The notes under the pieces were generated by a model that ran no database searches, was not told the DNA's origin, and saw only the letters and a list, made by a program, of their open reading frames with translations. A stretch of 64,000 bases of DNA from Pseudopyrenochaeta lycopersici (Eukaryota; Ascomycota; Dothideomycetes; Pleosporales; Pseudopyrenochaetaceae): the NCBI GenBank assembly GCA_003313425.1, contig NHZP01000014.1, forward strand, positions 1 to 64,000, given 5' to 3'. This document shows positions 11,755 to 21,831 of this stretch, piece by piece; the first letter of the stretch is position 1, and each line of letters begins with the position of its first letter. Position numbers and translations under genes: made by a program.

Positions 11755-13854
11755 CTACTGAATAGACACAATCGTCTCTTCCACATCCTTCAGCTCCTGT
11801 AGGCGGGGATACGTCCTCGCACTGAACTGAAACATGCCTAGCCGCCTGTAACGCCCATCTTTTCCACACTTCGAGAGAATCAGCCCGTCGAGGAACGAGT
11901 TAATCATTGATAAGACGCAGAAGGCTACTATGGGTGGGTGCGTCCCGCTACCATTGTCCTCCACGGGTGTGTCGAAGTTTGCGTCGAATGTCATGCCACT
12001 TCCCTGGAACCCCTCGAATACTTCGCCTGTAGTGGTAGTAGAGGTGATGGGAGTGAGTCTGGAGACAGAGAGCTCCTTGCCTGCATCGCGAAGCGCATAG
12101 TCTGGTGTAAACAGGCGCCCCTTGACGCGCACGATCGCGGCCTTCACCTCACCAAAGATGGCATCCGACCCGTCTGGTGGCGTAACGTCCAGGGCGACGA
12201 GTTCCGTGCGAGGCTCGTGCAAGGCGTGAGTGACGCCGATCTCGAAGCCTCGCCTACTACTTTCCCCGTGGGGCAGCCGTGTGAATGTCGCGCCATACGA
12301 GAGCTCGCCGTCGACGGAGGCCCACGACCAGGACGGCGCGCCGCGGAATGCCTGTGGCCGCGGCAGCCGCGAATCGCTCCTCCACAGCAGCGCGCCCCGC
12401 GGGATGTGCTCCCGCCACATGCCCGCAACGTACGTGGCGCCAGAGAGCTGCGCAAAGAGGTGTGCAATGCCTGCGACGGCGATCAGCTTGTCGCTCGTGC
12501 GTGTCAGCCCCGCCGACGTGTATGCGGCGACGAAGTTCTCCCAGTGTGACTTCCACTTCCCATCGCCATGCGGGTCGGGCAGGAAGTGCCAGTTGCGCGG
12601 CACCGCGCCGTTCAGCGTGCGCTTGCAGAACGTCCAGATGGCCAGGTCGTCGAAGTGGTCAGTGAAGCCAGTGCTTTCGAGCCACAGACAACGCCCACAT
12701 TCCCATGCGAGCTGTGTTTCGCCGAGGTAGACGGTGCGGCGCGCGAGGAAGCGTTCTTGCCAGATCCAGCCGCGGGTGAGGACCGGGGGCCGCTCACGCG
12801 TGAGGTTGAACATCCGCGATACTAGGCCGCTAGACCGCGAGAGGTACAGCGTGATAGGGCCGGCGGATGGGTGGTCGATCGAGAAGTTGGCGCGGTAGAG
12901 GCCTAGGACGTTGCGGCTCGTCAGGCATACGTCGGTCGCTGAGGAGCCCACAGCAGCGAAGTTGAGCACCGCGTTCTGGTACACGGCGGCCATGCGCCCG
13001 GCCTCCCTCCGCCAGTCTTCGTGGCTATCTTGGATGATGCAGAGCGTGTCGATCCACACAAAGCAGATGCCAGCAGCGGTTGCTAAGGTAATGATCTCTT
13101 GGAATTTGCGCGCGAGGCTGGCAAACGGGATGTTGTGCTGCAAGGCATCGATGTTGCTTATTGTGAGCTGGAGCATCTGGGAGGCTCCCCAGACGTGGCT
13201 CACGCTGGCATATGAGAGTGTCTCTGTTTCTATGGCGTCAAGCTCCCGCGTGTGCACGAGCCTGAGCGACCCGCTGCCGCCCTCGACGCGAATGAGACGA
13301 GTAGGCAAGTCAGCCTCAAATCTGCGGTTACATGCCTCGCCGTGCTCAGCATTGCATTTTTTCATCCATGCCACGATGTGGTCCACGACCCAGGTCGCTG
13401 TCAATCCTGGCGACATCGACGCATTGTCGGGGCTCCAATGCGGACGACTGAACAGCGTCTGCCTGTCGACCACATGGGGAATGACGATGGTCGACAAAGG
13501 GGTTCCTGGGTCTTCAAGTCCTATCACAATCGCTCCGAGACCCGTGCTGTTTTCCACCGTGCTAATGCCAATCTTCATGGGCGCCTCTCGATCTGTTATA
13601 TTCAGCTGCAGCTCCGTTTCGCCGTCATGCGGCACCTCCTTGCCACCGCCGATGCCAGATTCCTGAATCTCGGCGAGGATGATGGAGCATATCAGGCAGC
13701 GGGACCGCGATCCTGCGATCAAGGCGTCGATGCTGCCGATGGACTCTGCATTGGAACTATTCAGAAGGGCCGAGATGGCTGATCTGCATCGATCGCACCA
13801 TCCATTCCCCAAGGCCCGGCTTGCTGGGTCATTGTCGACGAGATTCTGTGCCAT
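11755..13854 (-). CDS. HET-domain protein (heterokaryon incompatibility type)
   Basis: A single uninterrupted 699-aa frame. The HET domain (PF06985 type) spans about residues 216-385, with the hallmark motifs YASVSHVWG (215-223), WIDTLCIIQDSHEDW (267-281) and MAAVYQNA, and then RGWIWQERFLARR. Later APSWSWASVDG matches the usual C-terminal block of this family. The N-terminus has a Cys-rich motif (CDRCRSAI, CLICSII) as in many HET proteins. Such proteins trigger or regulate programmed cell death on non-self recognition after hyphal fusion, probably in the cytosol; no partner is evident nearby. Length and lack of stops suggest it is intact. The coding strand is GC-rich compared with the flanks, so the gene has escaped the decay around it. 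Confidence 0.93.
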   Translation of the reverse strand: MAQNLVDNDPASRALGNGWCDRCRSAISALLNSSNAESIGSIDALIAGSRSRCLICSIILAEIQESGIGGGKEVPHDGETELQLNITDREAPMKIGISTVENSTGLGAIVIGLEDPGTPLSTIVIPHVVDRQTLFSRPHWSPDNASMSPGLTATWVVDHIVAWMKKCNAEHGEACNRRFEADLPTRLIRVEGGSGSLRLVHTRELDAIETETLSYASVSHVWGASQMLQLTISNIDALQHNIPFASLARKFQEIITLATAAGICFVWIDTLCIIQDSHEDWRREAGRMAAVYQNAVLNFAAVGSSATDVCLTSRNVLGLYRANFSIDHPSAGPITLYLSRSSGLVSRMFNLTRERPPVLTRGWIWQERFLARRTVYLGETQLAWECGRCLWLESTGFTDHFDDLAIWTFCKRTLNGAVPRNWHFLPDPHGDGKWKSHWENFVAAYTSAGLTRTSDKLIAVAGIAHLFAQLSGATYVAGMWREHIPRGALLWRSDSRLPRPQAFRGAPSWSWASVDGELSYGATFTRLPHGESSRRGFEIGVTHALHEPRTELVALDVTPPDGSDAIFGEVKAAIVRVKGRLFTPDYALRDAGKELSVSRLTPITSTTTTGEVFEGFQGSGMTFDANFDTPVEDNGSGTHPPIVAFCVLSMINSFLDGLILSKCGKDGRYRRLGMFQFSARTYPRLQELKDVEETIVSIQ

Positions 13855-15326
13855 GGTAGAAAAGTATCTGCGTCGCTGGAATTCGCTCGGGCTAGTAATT
13901 CATTGTTTCTGCGCGTTGGGAAATTCTGGCCGCTAGGAGAAGTAAGATCGCACTGCCTAGAGACCTTCAGAGCCACAAGCCTTCAGAGCCACAAGCCTTC
14001 AGACCCACAAGCGTAGGTCGACTCCAAGCAGGCCCACCGCTCAGCGTGGCTGCACCCACCTGGCTTCCCATTGGCTGATGATCCGAGCCTATTTACTTCA
14101 ACGGAGTATATATGTTATTCATCAGTTAAGTTAGGTTGTTGTGGAGCTAGTCTCGGGCTTTAAATTGTAGGATGGTGGAGTGCAGAGCAGCTCTATGAGT
14201 TGAATAATGGCGCACTGTTACGATCCAGAAAACGAGGGGACGCGCCTTTAAAGGACTGCGCACTTGTCCCGACATATGACGCAGGAACTAGCGCCATCGG
14301 GCTTAGTGTCCCAGAGACCTTAGCGTCAGCCCTATAGGATTTTATAGGAATGCTACAGATATCCAGGTATCCTACAGAATCTAGGAAATCCTAAGAAACT
14401 TATAATAGGATCTATAGGATCCTATAAGATAATAATATATGTAGATTATAGTAATAAATCCTTATAGCTTATTATATTTAACTTAATAATATGCTCTCTA
14501 GTATAGTGTTAGGATCTGAAATCCTAGTTAGAGGGGGAACGCCCTGAGGACTGACAGCCAGTCAGGAAGCGCTAGTATCCCACTCTGTCACATGTCACGT
14601 AACTGCTCGCTGTGCTCGCGGCGAGCGCGACAAGCGCACTGTGTATATAGACTACAATAATAAACCCCTATAGCTTATTATGTTCAACTTAATATTATAT
14701 TCTACAGTATAGTAATAGTAATACTAATTATTCTTAGCCTTTAGTACTCTTTACAGAAGCGCCCTCTTACTGTCTTAGTATTCAACCCCTGTCTATTGAG
14801 TCCCTCACTCTATCCCCAAGAACTAACCTTGCGGTCTCATTCGTTATCCTCACTAATAGCTTTTAGATCTTCACATATAGTAATAGTAATACTAATTATC
14901 CTTAAAACTCTTACTTTATTCCTAAGTACTAACCTTATAGTCTTATTAGCTACCCCTACTAATAGCCTCTAAGATCTTCACACTAAGGCTATAACTTTGA
15001 CCGCACTAGTCCAAATCGGGTAATTTTAAGCCTTATATATAACCCTATATTAGGGCTTTAAATAAAGCTCAGAATTACTCTGTTCGGACTAGTATTATTA
15101 GAGTTACCGCCTTAGAAAGCCTAAAAAAGTACTCTACCTAAGACAACCTATTTACTAAAGTTATAGTCCTATATAGGGTAGTAAATAGGTTAGAGGTACC
15201 TGTTATAGGTATAGGTTAGGTATAGGGTTATAGATGAGTCGGTTAGGGTTAGAGTTAGGTCGCACAGACTAAGAGTATAGGTTTTAGTTAGGTCGCACGG
15301 ACTCTAGGTTTAGTTAATGCTAAGGT
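13855..15326. other. AT-rich repeat block left of the transposon
   Basis: No gene is supported. From 14330 to 15320 the sequence is AT-rich and built of short, diverged direct repeats. Copies at 14437-14509 and 14643-14711 share GTAATAAA..CTTATAG-type sequence, and copies at 14710-14878 and 14878-14985 share AGTAATAGTAATACTAATTA and the CTAACCTT...GATCTTCACA end. A telomere-like GGTTAGGGTTAGAGTTAGG lies at 15241-15259. A small tandem repeat of CCACAAGCCTTCAGA-type sequence lies at about 13967-14000. Confidence 0.5.
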
Positions 15327-15328
15327 TA

Positions 15329-16863
15329 ACGTGTTCCACCACTCGCCGGCCAACACCACTCGCCGGCCAACACCACTCGCCGGCCCACCTTATCAACACT
15401 AACGCGCTTGCCTCCACAACAATAATTATGACTACCTAACAACAGCCTGCAGTAGCTTAAAAGGAGGGCCGTGCCCTTCTTACGTCTCAGGCGATTAATT
15501 TAAGACAGATAAAAAGTGTGCGCAGGGCTGCAGAGCTATTTAACGTTCCCTAATCGCTCCTTCAGCGGCGCCTCTAAGGCTGCTAGCCTCCTTTAATAAT
15601 TAACGCACAAAAATATAAGCTATCGTCTACTAAAGAATAGAGCCTTATTTAATAGATACTAGAGCTTAATTAACGAGGCTTTCTACCTTATATTATTAAC
15701 GTACGTTAGATAGGAGACACTCTTCTCGCTACATAAGGCTAGCAGCCTCCTCTACCTCCTCTTAGTAAAAACTAGGTCTCTTATTTTATTAGGGCTTAGC
15801 TAGAGCTTTAAATAAAGTAGAACTATAAATTCTACTTACAGCGCGTAAAATATAAGGATCCTATAAAGATAAATAGCTAGTATAGCCTTATAAGGGATAT
15901 AATTTAAACGTACAGGATATTAGATAAGGATACGTATAACTTTAATAAAACTAGGTTTATAATAGGTATCGCCTTAATATTAAAGGTTACTACTAGCTCT
16001 AATACTATTAGATAAGTAACTATTATATAGCCTAGTAACTATAACTAGATAATAATAATTAAGTGTGTAAGCGCTGTAGGCTTTATACTACCTCTCTTTA
16101 TTATCCTTAAGGGTAAGGTCTACTAGGTGTTGTAGTATAGTCCTAAGCTTAAGCTGCCTAGTAACTAGAGTATTAGTGTAAGCGATAACAGATTAATAAC
16201 TAATAACCTTAGCCTTACCTAGTTAAAGTATTTTAATGTCCTTACAGCCTTATAACGCTAACAGTTATCTGTATACTATCTCCTCTACAGATAGCAGCTA
16301 CAGCTAAGGCTATTTAGATAACAGAAACGCCTTACACTACTAATTAACTTAATTAACAGGCCTGCCTTATACGTAAGCTCCTTTAATATTAATTACAGAG
16401 CCCCTTAAGCAAGGCTCTCGCTTAGCTTATTAAAAGCTGTTAGCTAGCTATAAACTTAGCTATAATCTTAGTAGAGGAAAATAGTAAACTTTGTGCCTTA
16501 AACACGCGTTTATAACGTAAGAAGGATAAACAGCGATAATATATTTATAGCTAGAGGGGCTTTACAGGTTAAGGCAGGTCGTGCGTTAGCTGTAGCTGCT
16601 AAAATAGCCTTAAACTTAAGGGTGGAGGATAAGGCTTCTTAGCCTTAGCAACGAGCACTACTAACCTGCAGTAAATGTAGGGTTCAGGGTTATAATCGCA
16701 CCTCGTGTAGATAGAGATAGAGAATGCTATTACTATATTTACTAGCAAATTTGCTGCGTAGTTGTCGCGTTATCGTGTGTTAAGACCCGCCTGTTTTGAT
16801 GAGGTGGGCCGGCGAGTGGTGTTGGCCGGCGAGTGGTGTTGGCCGGCGAGTGGTAGAACACGT
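15329..16863 (+). mobile_element. Fot1/pogo-type DNA transposon, RIP-inactivated
   Basis: A complete 1,535-bp element bounded by about 68-bp terminal inverted repeats (15329-15396 and 16796-16863) with two mismatches, starting ACGTGTTC, and flanked on both sides by the TA expected of Tc1/mariner-type insertion (15327-15328, 16864-16865). Each TIR contains three tandem copies of the 17-bp unit CACCACTCGCCGGCCAA. Between them the plus strand still reads as a pogo/Fot1 transposase from an ATG at 15428: an N-terminal helix-turn-helix region (SVRRAAELFNVP), the DDE domain and a C-terminal CCHC-like knuckle (CSKCRVQGYNRTSC). It has dozens of stops, nearly all TAA/TAG in place of CAA/CAG. The first catalytic Asp position reads YNFNKTRF instead of the usual YN-D-E form. 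Confidence 0.88.
15428..16740 (+). pseudogene. Fot1/pogo transposase relic (DDE_1 type)
   Basis: The frame from the ATG at 15428 can be followed almost to the right TIR if stops are ignored. It includes the psq-like DNA-binding start, the NWVSRF-type end of the CENP-B-like domain, VSAVGFILPLFIILKGK in the DDE core, and the Cys-rich C-terminus near 16680-16720. Stops are overwhelmingly of the CAR-to-TAR type, and Asp-to-Asn at the first catalytic position fits G-to-A on the same strand, so both strands were hit. It cannot encode an active enzyme. Any mobility would need a transposase supplied by another copy. Confidence 0.82.
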
Positions 16864-16865
16864 TA

Positions 16866-17956
16866 TACACGTATAGGTTTAGGTTTAGTTAGAGGTACCT
16901 ACTATAGTTACTTAGTAATAATAAGAATTTACTATACTTAGTAATATAAATAACTATTTTAGATATATATTAGTTAGTATTAGACCTAATATAAAAAAGA
17001 CGTGATTAGTCAGACCTAGACGTACCCTAGGCTAATAACCCTAACCCTAACCTTAACCTATTCATAGTAACCTAAACCTATACCTATTACTAGCGTATAA
17101 AAATAGGTATAGAGCTGGGTTGGGTACGGGTCTTATGTAATTAAACTCAACCCAACCCTAACCTATACCTATTTGCTATCCTAGTCCTATAGGCTAACCT
17201 TACTATTAGCTTAGAAAGATCTTTATAGTCTTATTCTTTTACTCTTAGACTAATAAGGAGAAGCTAGCTAATGCGTCTGTTTCTGCATAGTAGCCTAATA
17301 TTAGGTAGGGCTAAAGAGGAATTGACCTTTATTCCTTAGGGTATACGCCTGCAGAGCTGCTAGCTTGGGCGCTAGGCTTAAACAGGGTAGGTACAAGACT
17401 AGGTAACAGCTGCTGCCTTTTACTGAGCAAGATCTAGTAAGCTTATAAGTGTTAAACTCTTACGCGACCTAAGTATTTATAGCCCTATTATCAGGACGCA
17501 GGTCTTAACGTTAATACTAGTAACCAGCCAGCGGATACCTCGGCTCTCAGCTCTGTAGCCTCACACCTATACTTAACCTATACCTGGAAATAGGTACTTT
17601 AAACCTATTTGCTAGTCTAATCTCTAATAGCGCAATACTAATCTTAGTATAAAACAGCCCCTCTCTTATTACATTGTCTTGGTTAGGCCCCTAGTGTTTG
17701 ATTTGTAATTGTGTCATCATTGGCATACACACCGCCGCATAACTCTATTTATTTATCGCCTCGCTACCCTATATCTAAACACTAATTCTTTATCCTTTCC
17801 CCTAGGTACCTGCGAAGTTCCTAACCGAAATTAATTAACGCATTTACTACCAACCCCCGTGATCGTCCAACGACAGGCACATACAGATTTCCAATCACAA
17901 TCCTCAGTGTTTTATTAATTATCATAGCGAACGCATTCTGCTATGCAAATTGCAGG
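16866..17956. other. AT-rich repeat-derived DNA with telomere-like tract
   Basis: No gene is supported. AACCCTAACCCTAACCTTAACC at 17037-17058 is a short telomere-like tract in the opposite sense to that at 15241. The segment at 17572-17623 (CTTAACCTATACCT ... TTTGCTAG) is repeated in diverged form at 31946-31986. The 5' flank of the gene at 17957 has no obvious TATA box. Confidence 0.45.
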
Positions 17957-18526
17957 ATGACGTCGCACAACAATACACAACAGGAGAAGCCTACGACGGA
18001 ACTCGCGACGATGGACAGCGAATCCGATATGAAAGGGGATGCGAACAGTGATGTGGACGAAGAGGACATGAAGAAGTGGCTTTCGACGACTTACGAGCGC
18101 GGCTCGAAAAAGCCCATGAAGGAGCCTCTCACAGCACCTTGGGGCCTGCCGATAACCGATGCAGACATGGAAAAACTCAAAGTCGGGTTCAAATCTCGAA
18201 GCATGGACGACAAATGGGACATGTTGATCGAGGATCCGGATGAAAACGGCAACATATCTCTCCATATTCTTCGAAGCTGGTTACAGGAGGAGTGCTACAT
18301 ACTTTACATTGTCCCCAAACCAAGCAATGGTGGCGGGAGTGCAATGTTCCAGCGCATCACCTGGGAAGGGAACAAGGCAGGGTTACAATGCGATGCAGAA
18401 CAGGCCAAGAAGGAAGCCGTGATTGTGTCCAGATGCCACCTCCACTGCGAGTTTGAGGCGCTTCCCCATTACCGGTCCTCAATGCTTTGGGATCCTAGTG
18501 CTTACAAAAAGCTCGGCGCGGATTAG
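17957..18526 (+). CDS. Conserved-type fungal protein of unknown function, 189 aa
   Basis: A single-exon frame with an acidic, disordered N-terminus (Glu/Asp-rich, DVDEEDMKKWL) and a folded C-terminal half. That half contains KVGFKSRSMDDKWDMLIEDP, NISLHILRSW, ECYILYIVPKPSN, ITWEGNKAGLQCDAEQAKKE and LPHYRSSMLWDPSAYKK. I recognise this arrangement from uncharacterised ascomycete proteins but know no function. It has no signal peptide or membrane segment. The start is the first ATG, just after a TTGCAG that could be the acceptor of a 5' intron. The gene has ordinary codon use and lies intact between two decayed transposons. Confidence 0.72.
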   Translation: MTSHNNTQQEKPTTELATMDSESDMKGDANSDVDEEDMKKWLSTTYERGSKKPMKEPLTAPWGLPITDADMEKLKVGFKSRSMDDKWDMLIEDPDENGNISLHILRSWLQEECYILYIVPKPSNGGGSAMFQRITWEGNKAGLQCDAEQAKKEAVIVSRCHLHCEFEALPHYRSSMLWDPSAYKKLGAD

Positions 18527-18925
18527 GCTACCAAGCGCTTCCGCCTTCCCCCAACACACACAGAAGGCCATCCGGCAAGCATGGAGGAAACGTCTTGTAT
18601 TAGGGTTATTTTCCGGTACTTTTAGCTGAGATGATAGTCGATCTTTCCTGATATGCTCTATAATCTTCTCACCTCATAACCCTACCCTGCAACCCAATTA
18701 CAACCGTCCTAACAGTCAAGGCACTCTTAACAAGCTCCAACTCCCAAAACTCTGCCACGGAGAGCCTTTGAATACAGAGACGCTCTCGCACTACAGTGCC
18801 CGCGGCGCCCAGATTGAATGCTGGACCGCAAGAAGTTCCTCATACCTCCAGCTCCTACGCCGCAATCTTCCTCTTCTCCTAGGTCAACCAACCCACTCTC
18901 GAGAGCCAGCTACTAGTAAGGCGCC

Positions 18926-19096
18926 ATGTGTCAAGATAGTAAACAAGAAGACAAGCCCAAATGCAAGGCTAACAGGTACTGTGACGTGATTGATGAAGGG
19001 GAGAAAGCAAAGTCCTGGTGTAGCAAGTTAAAGAAATTTGACAGGGAAAAAGACGAAAATTTCAAAGACGCCTTGAAGCGAACGAAGGAGAATTAG
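18926..19096 (+). CDS. Small Lys/Glu-rich, Cys-containing frame, 56 aa
   Basis: The frame starts MCQDSKQEDKPKCKANRYC and has four Cys in the first 32 residues, then becomes Lys/Glu/Asp-rich. After the TAG at 19094 the same composition continues to a TGA and into a 25-nt A tract at 19152-19176. It could be a decayed gene whose Lys-rich tail ended in the A tract, or the A tract could mark the 3' end of a retroposed sequence. Function unknown. Confidence 0.25.
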   Translation: MCQDSKQEDKPKCKANRYCDVIDEGEKAKSWCSKLKKFDREKDENFKDALKRTKEN

Positions 19097-19151
19097 GACA
19101 AGGAAAAGAAGGAAAATGACAAGAAATGAAAAGGATTACAAGGAAGAAGCT

Positions 19152-19176
19152 GAAAAAAAAAAAAAAAAAAAAAAAA
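19152..19176 (+). repeat. A25 homopolymer tract
   Basis: An uninterrupted run of about 25 A follows GAAGCTG and precedes GAGCTC. It ends a Lys-coding region on the plus strand, so it may be a coding microsatellite expansion or the poly(A) end of a retroposed copy. No target-site duplication could be defined. Confidence 0.6.
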
Positions 19177-19473
19177 AGAGCTCATAGGCAAGGAACTACC
19201 TCTTAAAGGTCTAGTATAAGTATAGTCATCAGCTTTATAAGTTGTTTAAATGTTGTATTTAGTAATATGGCCTAAGTAGCCAAATAAATAAAAATTAAGG
19301 AAGCGATTGTTATGTATACCTATGTAGATTCGCTCTAGTACTTTAGGCTATAATTATTACATATAAATCTTGTAGATAAAGTCTTATAGGATTGCTAACC
19401 TAATCTTAGTTTCACTCAATTATAAGTGACTGTGAGTTAGGAGACACTACGGGCTAAAGTCTGTTAGGTTATA

Positions 19474-21597
19474 CCGAGGCTCACCTCGTAACGCCCGGCC
19501 CCTCGTAACGCCCGCTCCTTAACAATTGCACGGTTTTTTCAACACTACGTATCTCAACCAATATGGACCCAGTTATAGATGCGCTTACAGCTATCAACTC
19601 CTTAGAGTCTGGAGAAGATATTAATTACACAAAATTAGCGAATACCTATGGCGTTGACCGTAGAACGATCGCAAGGCGGCACCAGCTCATTTCAACCTCG
19701 CGAGAAGTCAAAGCTCAAAATTAACAAAATCTCCATCCACACCAAGAAAAGGAGCTCATCCAGTACATCATCCAGCTCACTAAGCGAGGCCTGCCACCTA
19801 GCAGGGCTATGATTCGAAACTTTGCGTCTTAAATAGCTAAAAAAGAGATTAGAAAGAACTGGGTTGATCGCTTTGTCAAGCGGCACATTATCCATCTCAT
19901 CTCTTAATATGCAGTTAGTATGGATAACAGCCGCCACAAGGCTGATTCCTTCAATAAGTATAGCCTCTATTTTAAGCTTTTAGATAATAAGATTAAGCAA
20001 TATAAGATAGAAGCTCAGCATATATATAATATGGATGAAAAGGGGTTCCTATTAGGAGTAATAGGCAGGTTGAAGAGGATATTCAGCAGGACCTTATATG
20101 AGCGGGGGAACTATAGATCCTTCATCTAGGGTGGTAACAGAGAGTGGATTACCTTAATAGCCTGCATCTACGCGGATGGATCATCTCTGGAGCCTGCCCT
20201 GATATTTCAGTCAGCCTCATGCTCAATCCAGGACAGCTGGCTGCAAGAGTTTGATCCTGAGGATGATTAAGCTCGCTTTACCTCATCTCCCTCAGGATGG
20301 ACAAACAACGATATAGGCCTAGCATGGCTGAAACAGGTGTTTGATCGCAACACTAAGGCAAAAGCTCGATCCTCCTATCGATTACTCATCCTTGATGGCC
20401 ATGGATCTCATGTTTCTATGGATTTTATTGACTATTGCGACTAAAACAAGATCCTCCTAGCTATCTATCCTCCTCACTCAACCCATAGCTTACAGCTACT
20501 TGACGTGAGCATGTTCAAGCCTCTCTCACTCGCGTACTCAGAGGAGATCTCACAGTTCATGGAGAGAAGCCAGGGGCTAGTCTCTATCAGCAAAAGAGAC
20601 TTCTATCCTTTCTTTAAAGCAGCCTAGGCAGCTTTATTTAAAAAGGAGACCATCCTTAAGGCCTTTAAGGCAACTGGCCTATCGCCCTTTAATCCTGAGG
20701 TTATCCTTAAAAAGTTCAACACCAGGCTAGCTATGCAGGGGAATATAAGCGATAGTGAGTCCTTAGAGCTGAGTGCTGGGAATTAGAGGGAGCTAGAGGC
20801 GCTAGTACGCCACGTTGTCACGCATCGCGAGGATAAAGGGGCTAGAAAGCTCAGCAGGATCTTTCACCACATCTGCACTAAAAAGGCTATCCTTAAGCAT
20901 GAAGTAACAGCTATAAGAGGCGCTCTTATCTATGAGAGGAAGCGCAGGAAGCAGAGCAAGGTCCTCCCATTGCAGCCAGATGAGGACTATCATGGTGGTG
21001 CTGTATTCTGGTCACCTAAGAAAGTGAAGGAGGCACGTGACCGACAGGAGGCTAGAGCTCGCAAGGAGGAGGAGCAGCAACGTCAAAAGCTTGAAGCAGC
21101 TAAGCATCGTAAGGAGCAAAAGCAGGCCAAGGCTGAGATGGTTCAAGCAAGGCGAGTAGCTAGGGCTGAGGCTAGGTTACTGAGGCAGAGGGAAAAGGCA
21201 GATCGAGCTGCTGATCAGGCCGCCAGGCGGGCTGCTCGCAAGGCTGCAAAACGACTCAAACAAGCTCTCAAATTGTCCCAAAAAGGAAAAAAGAGCAGCC
21301 TTAAAACTGCTGCAAAGGCTGTTACTAGAAAAAGGCAGGTTGTGAGGCCTCGCAGTGTTGAGAAGGCCGCAGGTGCAGAATCAGGCCTACCGCCTGTTTT
21401 GTCACGTGGCGGCCGCGAAATCAAAGCTCCTATCAAGTACCAGTAGCTCTAGATAGCTATTAGCCTTATGAATCGATCCACCAGAAAAAATCGCGATAAT
21501 AGCTATAGTATGAGGCTCAATAGCCTCAAGTTTGTTGATGGGTTTGATGTTCGGAGCGGGCGTTACGAGGGGCCGGGCGTTACGAGGTGAGCCTCGG
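19474..21597 (+). mobile_element. Fot1/pogo-type DNA transposon with 45-bp perfect TIRs
   Basis: A 2,124-bp element with perfect 45-bp terminal inverted repeats (19474-19518 and 21553-21597), beginning CCGAGGCTCACC and flanked by TA on each side (19472-19473, 21598-21599). Each TIR holds two direct copies of CCTCGTAACGCCCG. The element encodes one transposase reading frame, 19563-21446, without any frameshift but with eight in-frame stops. Its TIRs are unrelated in sequence to those of the element at 15.3 kb. Much weaker decay than that element suggests a younger insertion. Confidence 0.9.
19563..21446 (+). pseudogene. Fot1/pogo transposase, eight in-frame stops
   Basis: A 628-codon frame. 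The N-terminal helix-turn-helix spans about residues 15-45 (YTKLANTYGVDRRTIARRH), then a CENP-B-like DNA-binding part ends KNWVDRFVKRH. The DDE_1 catalytic domain keeps all three acidic positions (YNMDEKGF, LLILDGHGSH, HSLQLLDVSMF). The C-terminal 158 codons after 20970 are stop-free and highly basic (Arg/Lys/Ala/Gln-rich, coiled-coil-like), ending in REIKAPIKYQ. The stops are TAA or TAG and are explained by CAR-to-TAR or TGG-to-TAG changes; for example AA-stop-AALF stands where family members have Trp. No indel is seen. As it stands it cannot make a full enzyme. Confidence 0.88.
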
Positions 21598-21831
21598 TAT
21601 TTTAGCGCTGTCATCTCTGCGCGAAAACGTGGTGGGGTGAGCGCAAGAACACGAGAGCGCAAAGAGCACTTTATGCCGGGGATAAGGTAACTGAGTAATC
21701 GTCACCCTGTATTGAATATCTCCTAGACGACATCCAGGAGGGAAAGTGAACTGCGAAAAGAAGCAGAACTATCTATAGCATCATCTAAGCGCGGTTATCC
21801 TAGGTAAGCGAAAGGCTCAAAGGCATCATCA

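Noticed and set aside
11938..12730. Several 100-200 codon frames on both strands
   Set aside because: Shadows of the HET gene in GC-rich sequence.
12911..13666. 251-codon plus-strand open frame
   Set aside because: It is antisense to the intact HET gene; its composition is that of a mirrored GC-rich coding strand and it has no motifs of its own.
15331..15396. Regular 17-bp repeats that might suggest a CRISPR array
   Set aside because: Contiguous units without spacers, present as inverted copies at both ends of a transposon in a eukaryotic genome.
18982..18989. Second TGACGTGA site (also 43522-43529)
   Set aside because: One is far from the cluster and the other is inside the regulator's coding exon; about two copies are expected by chance.
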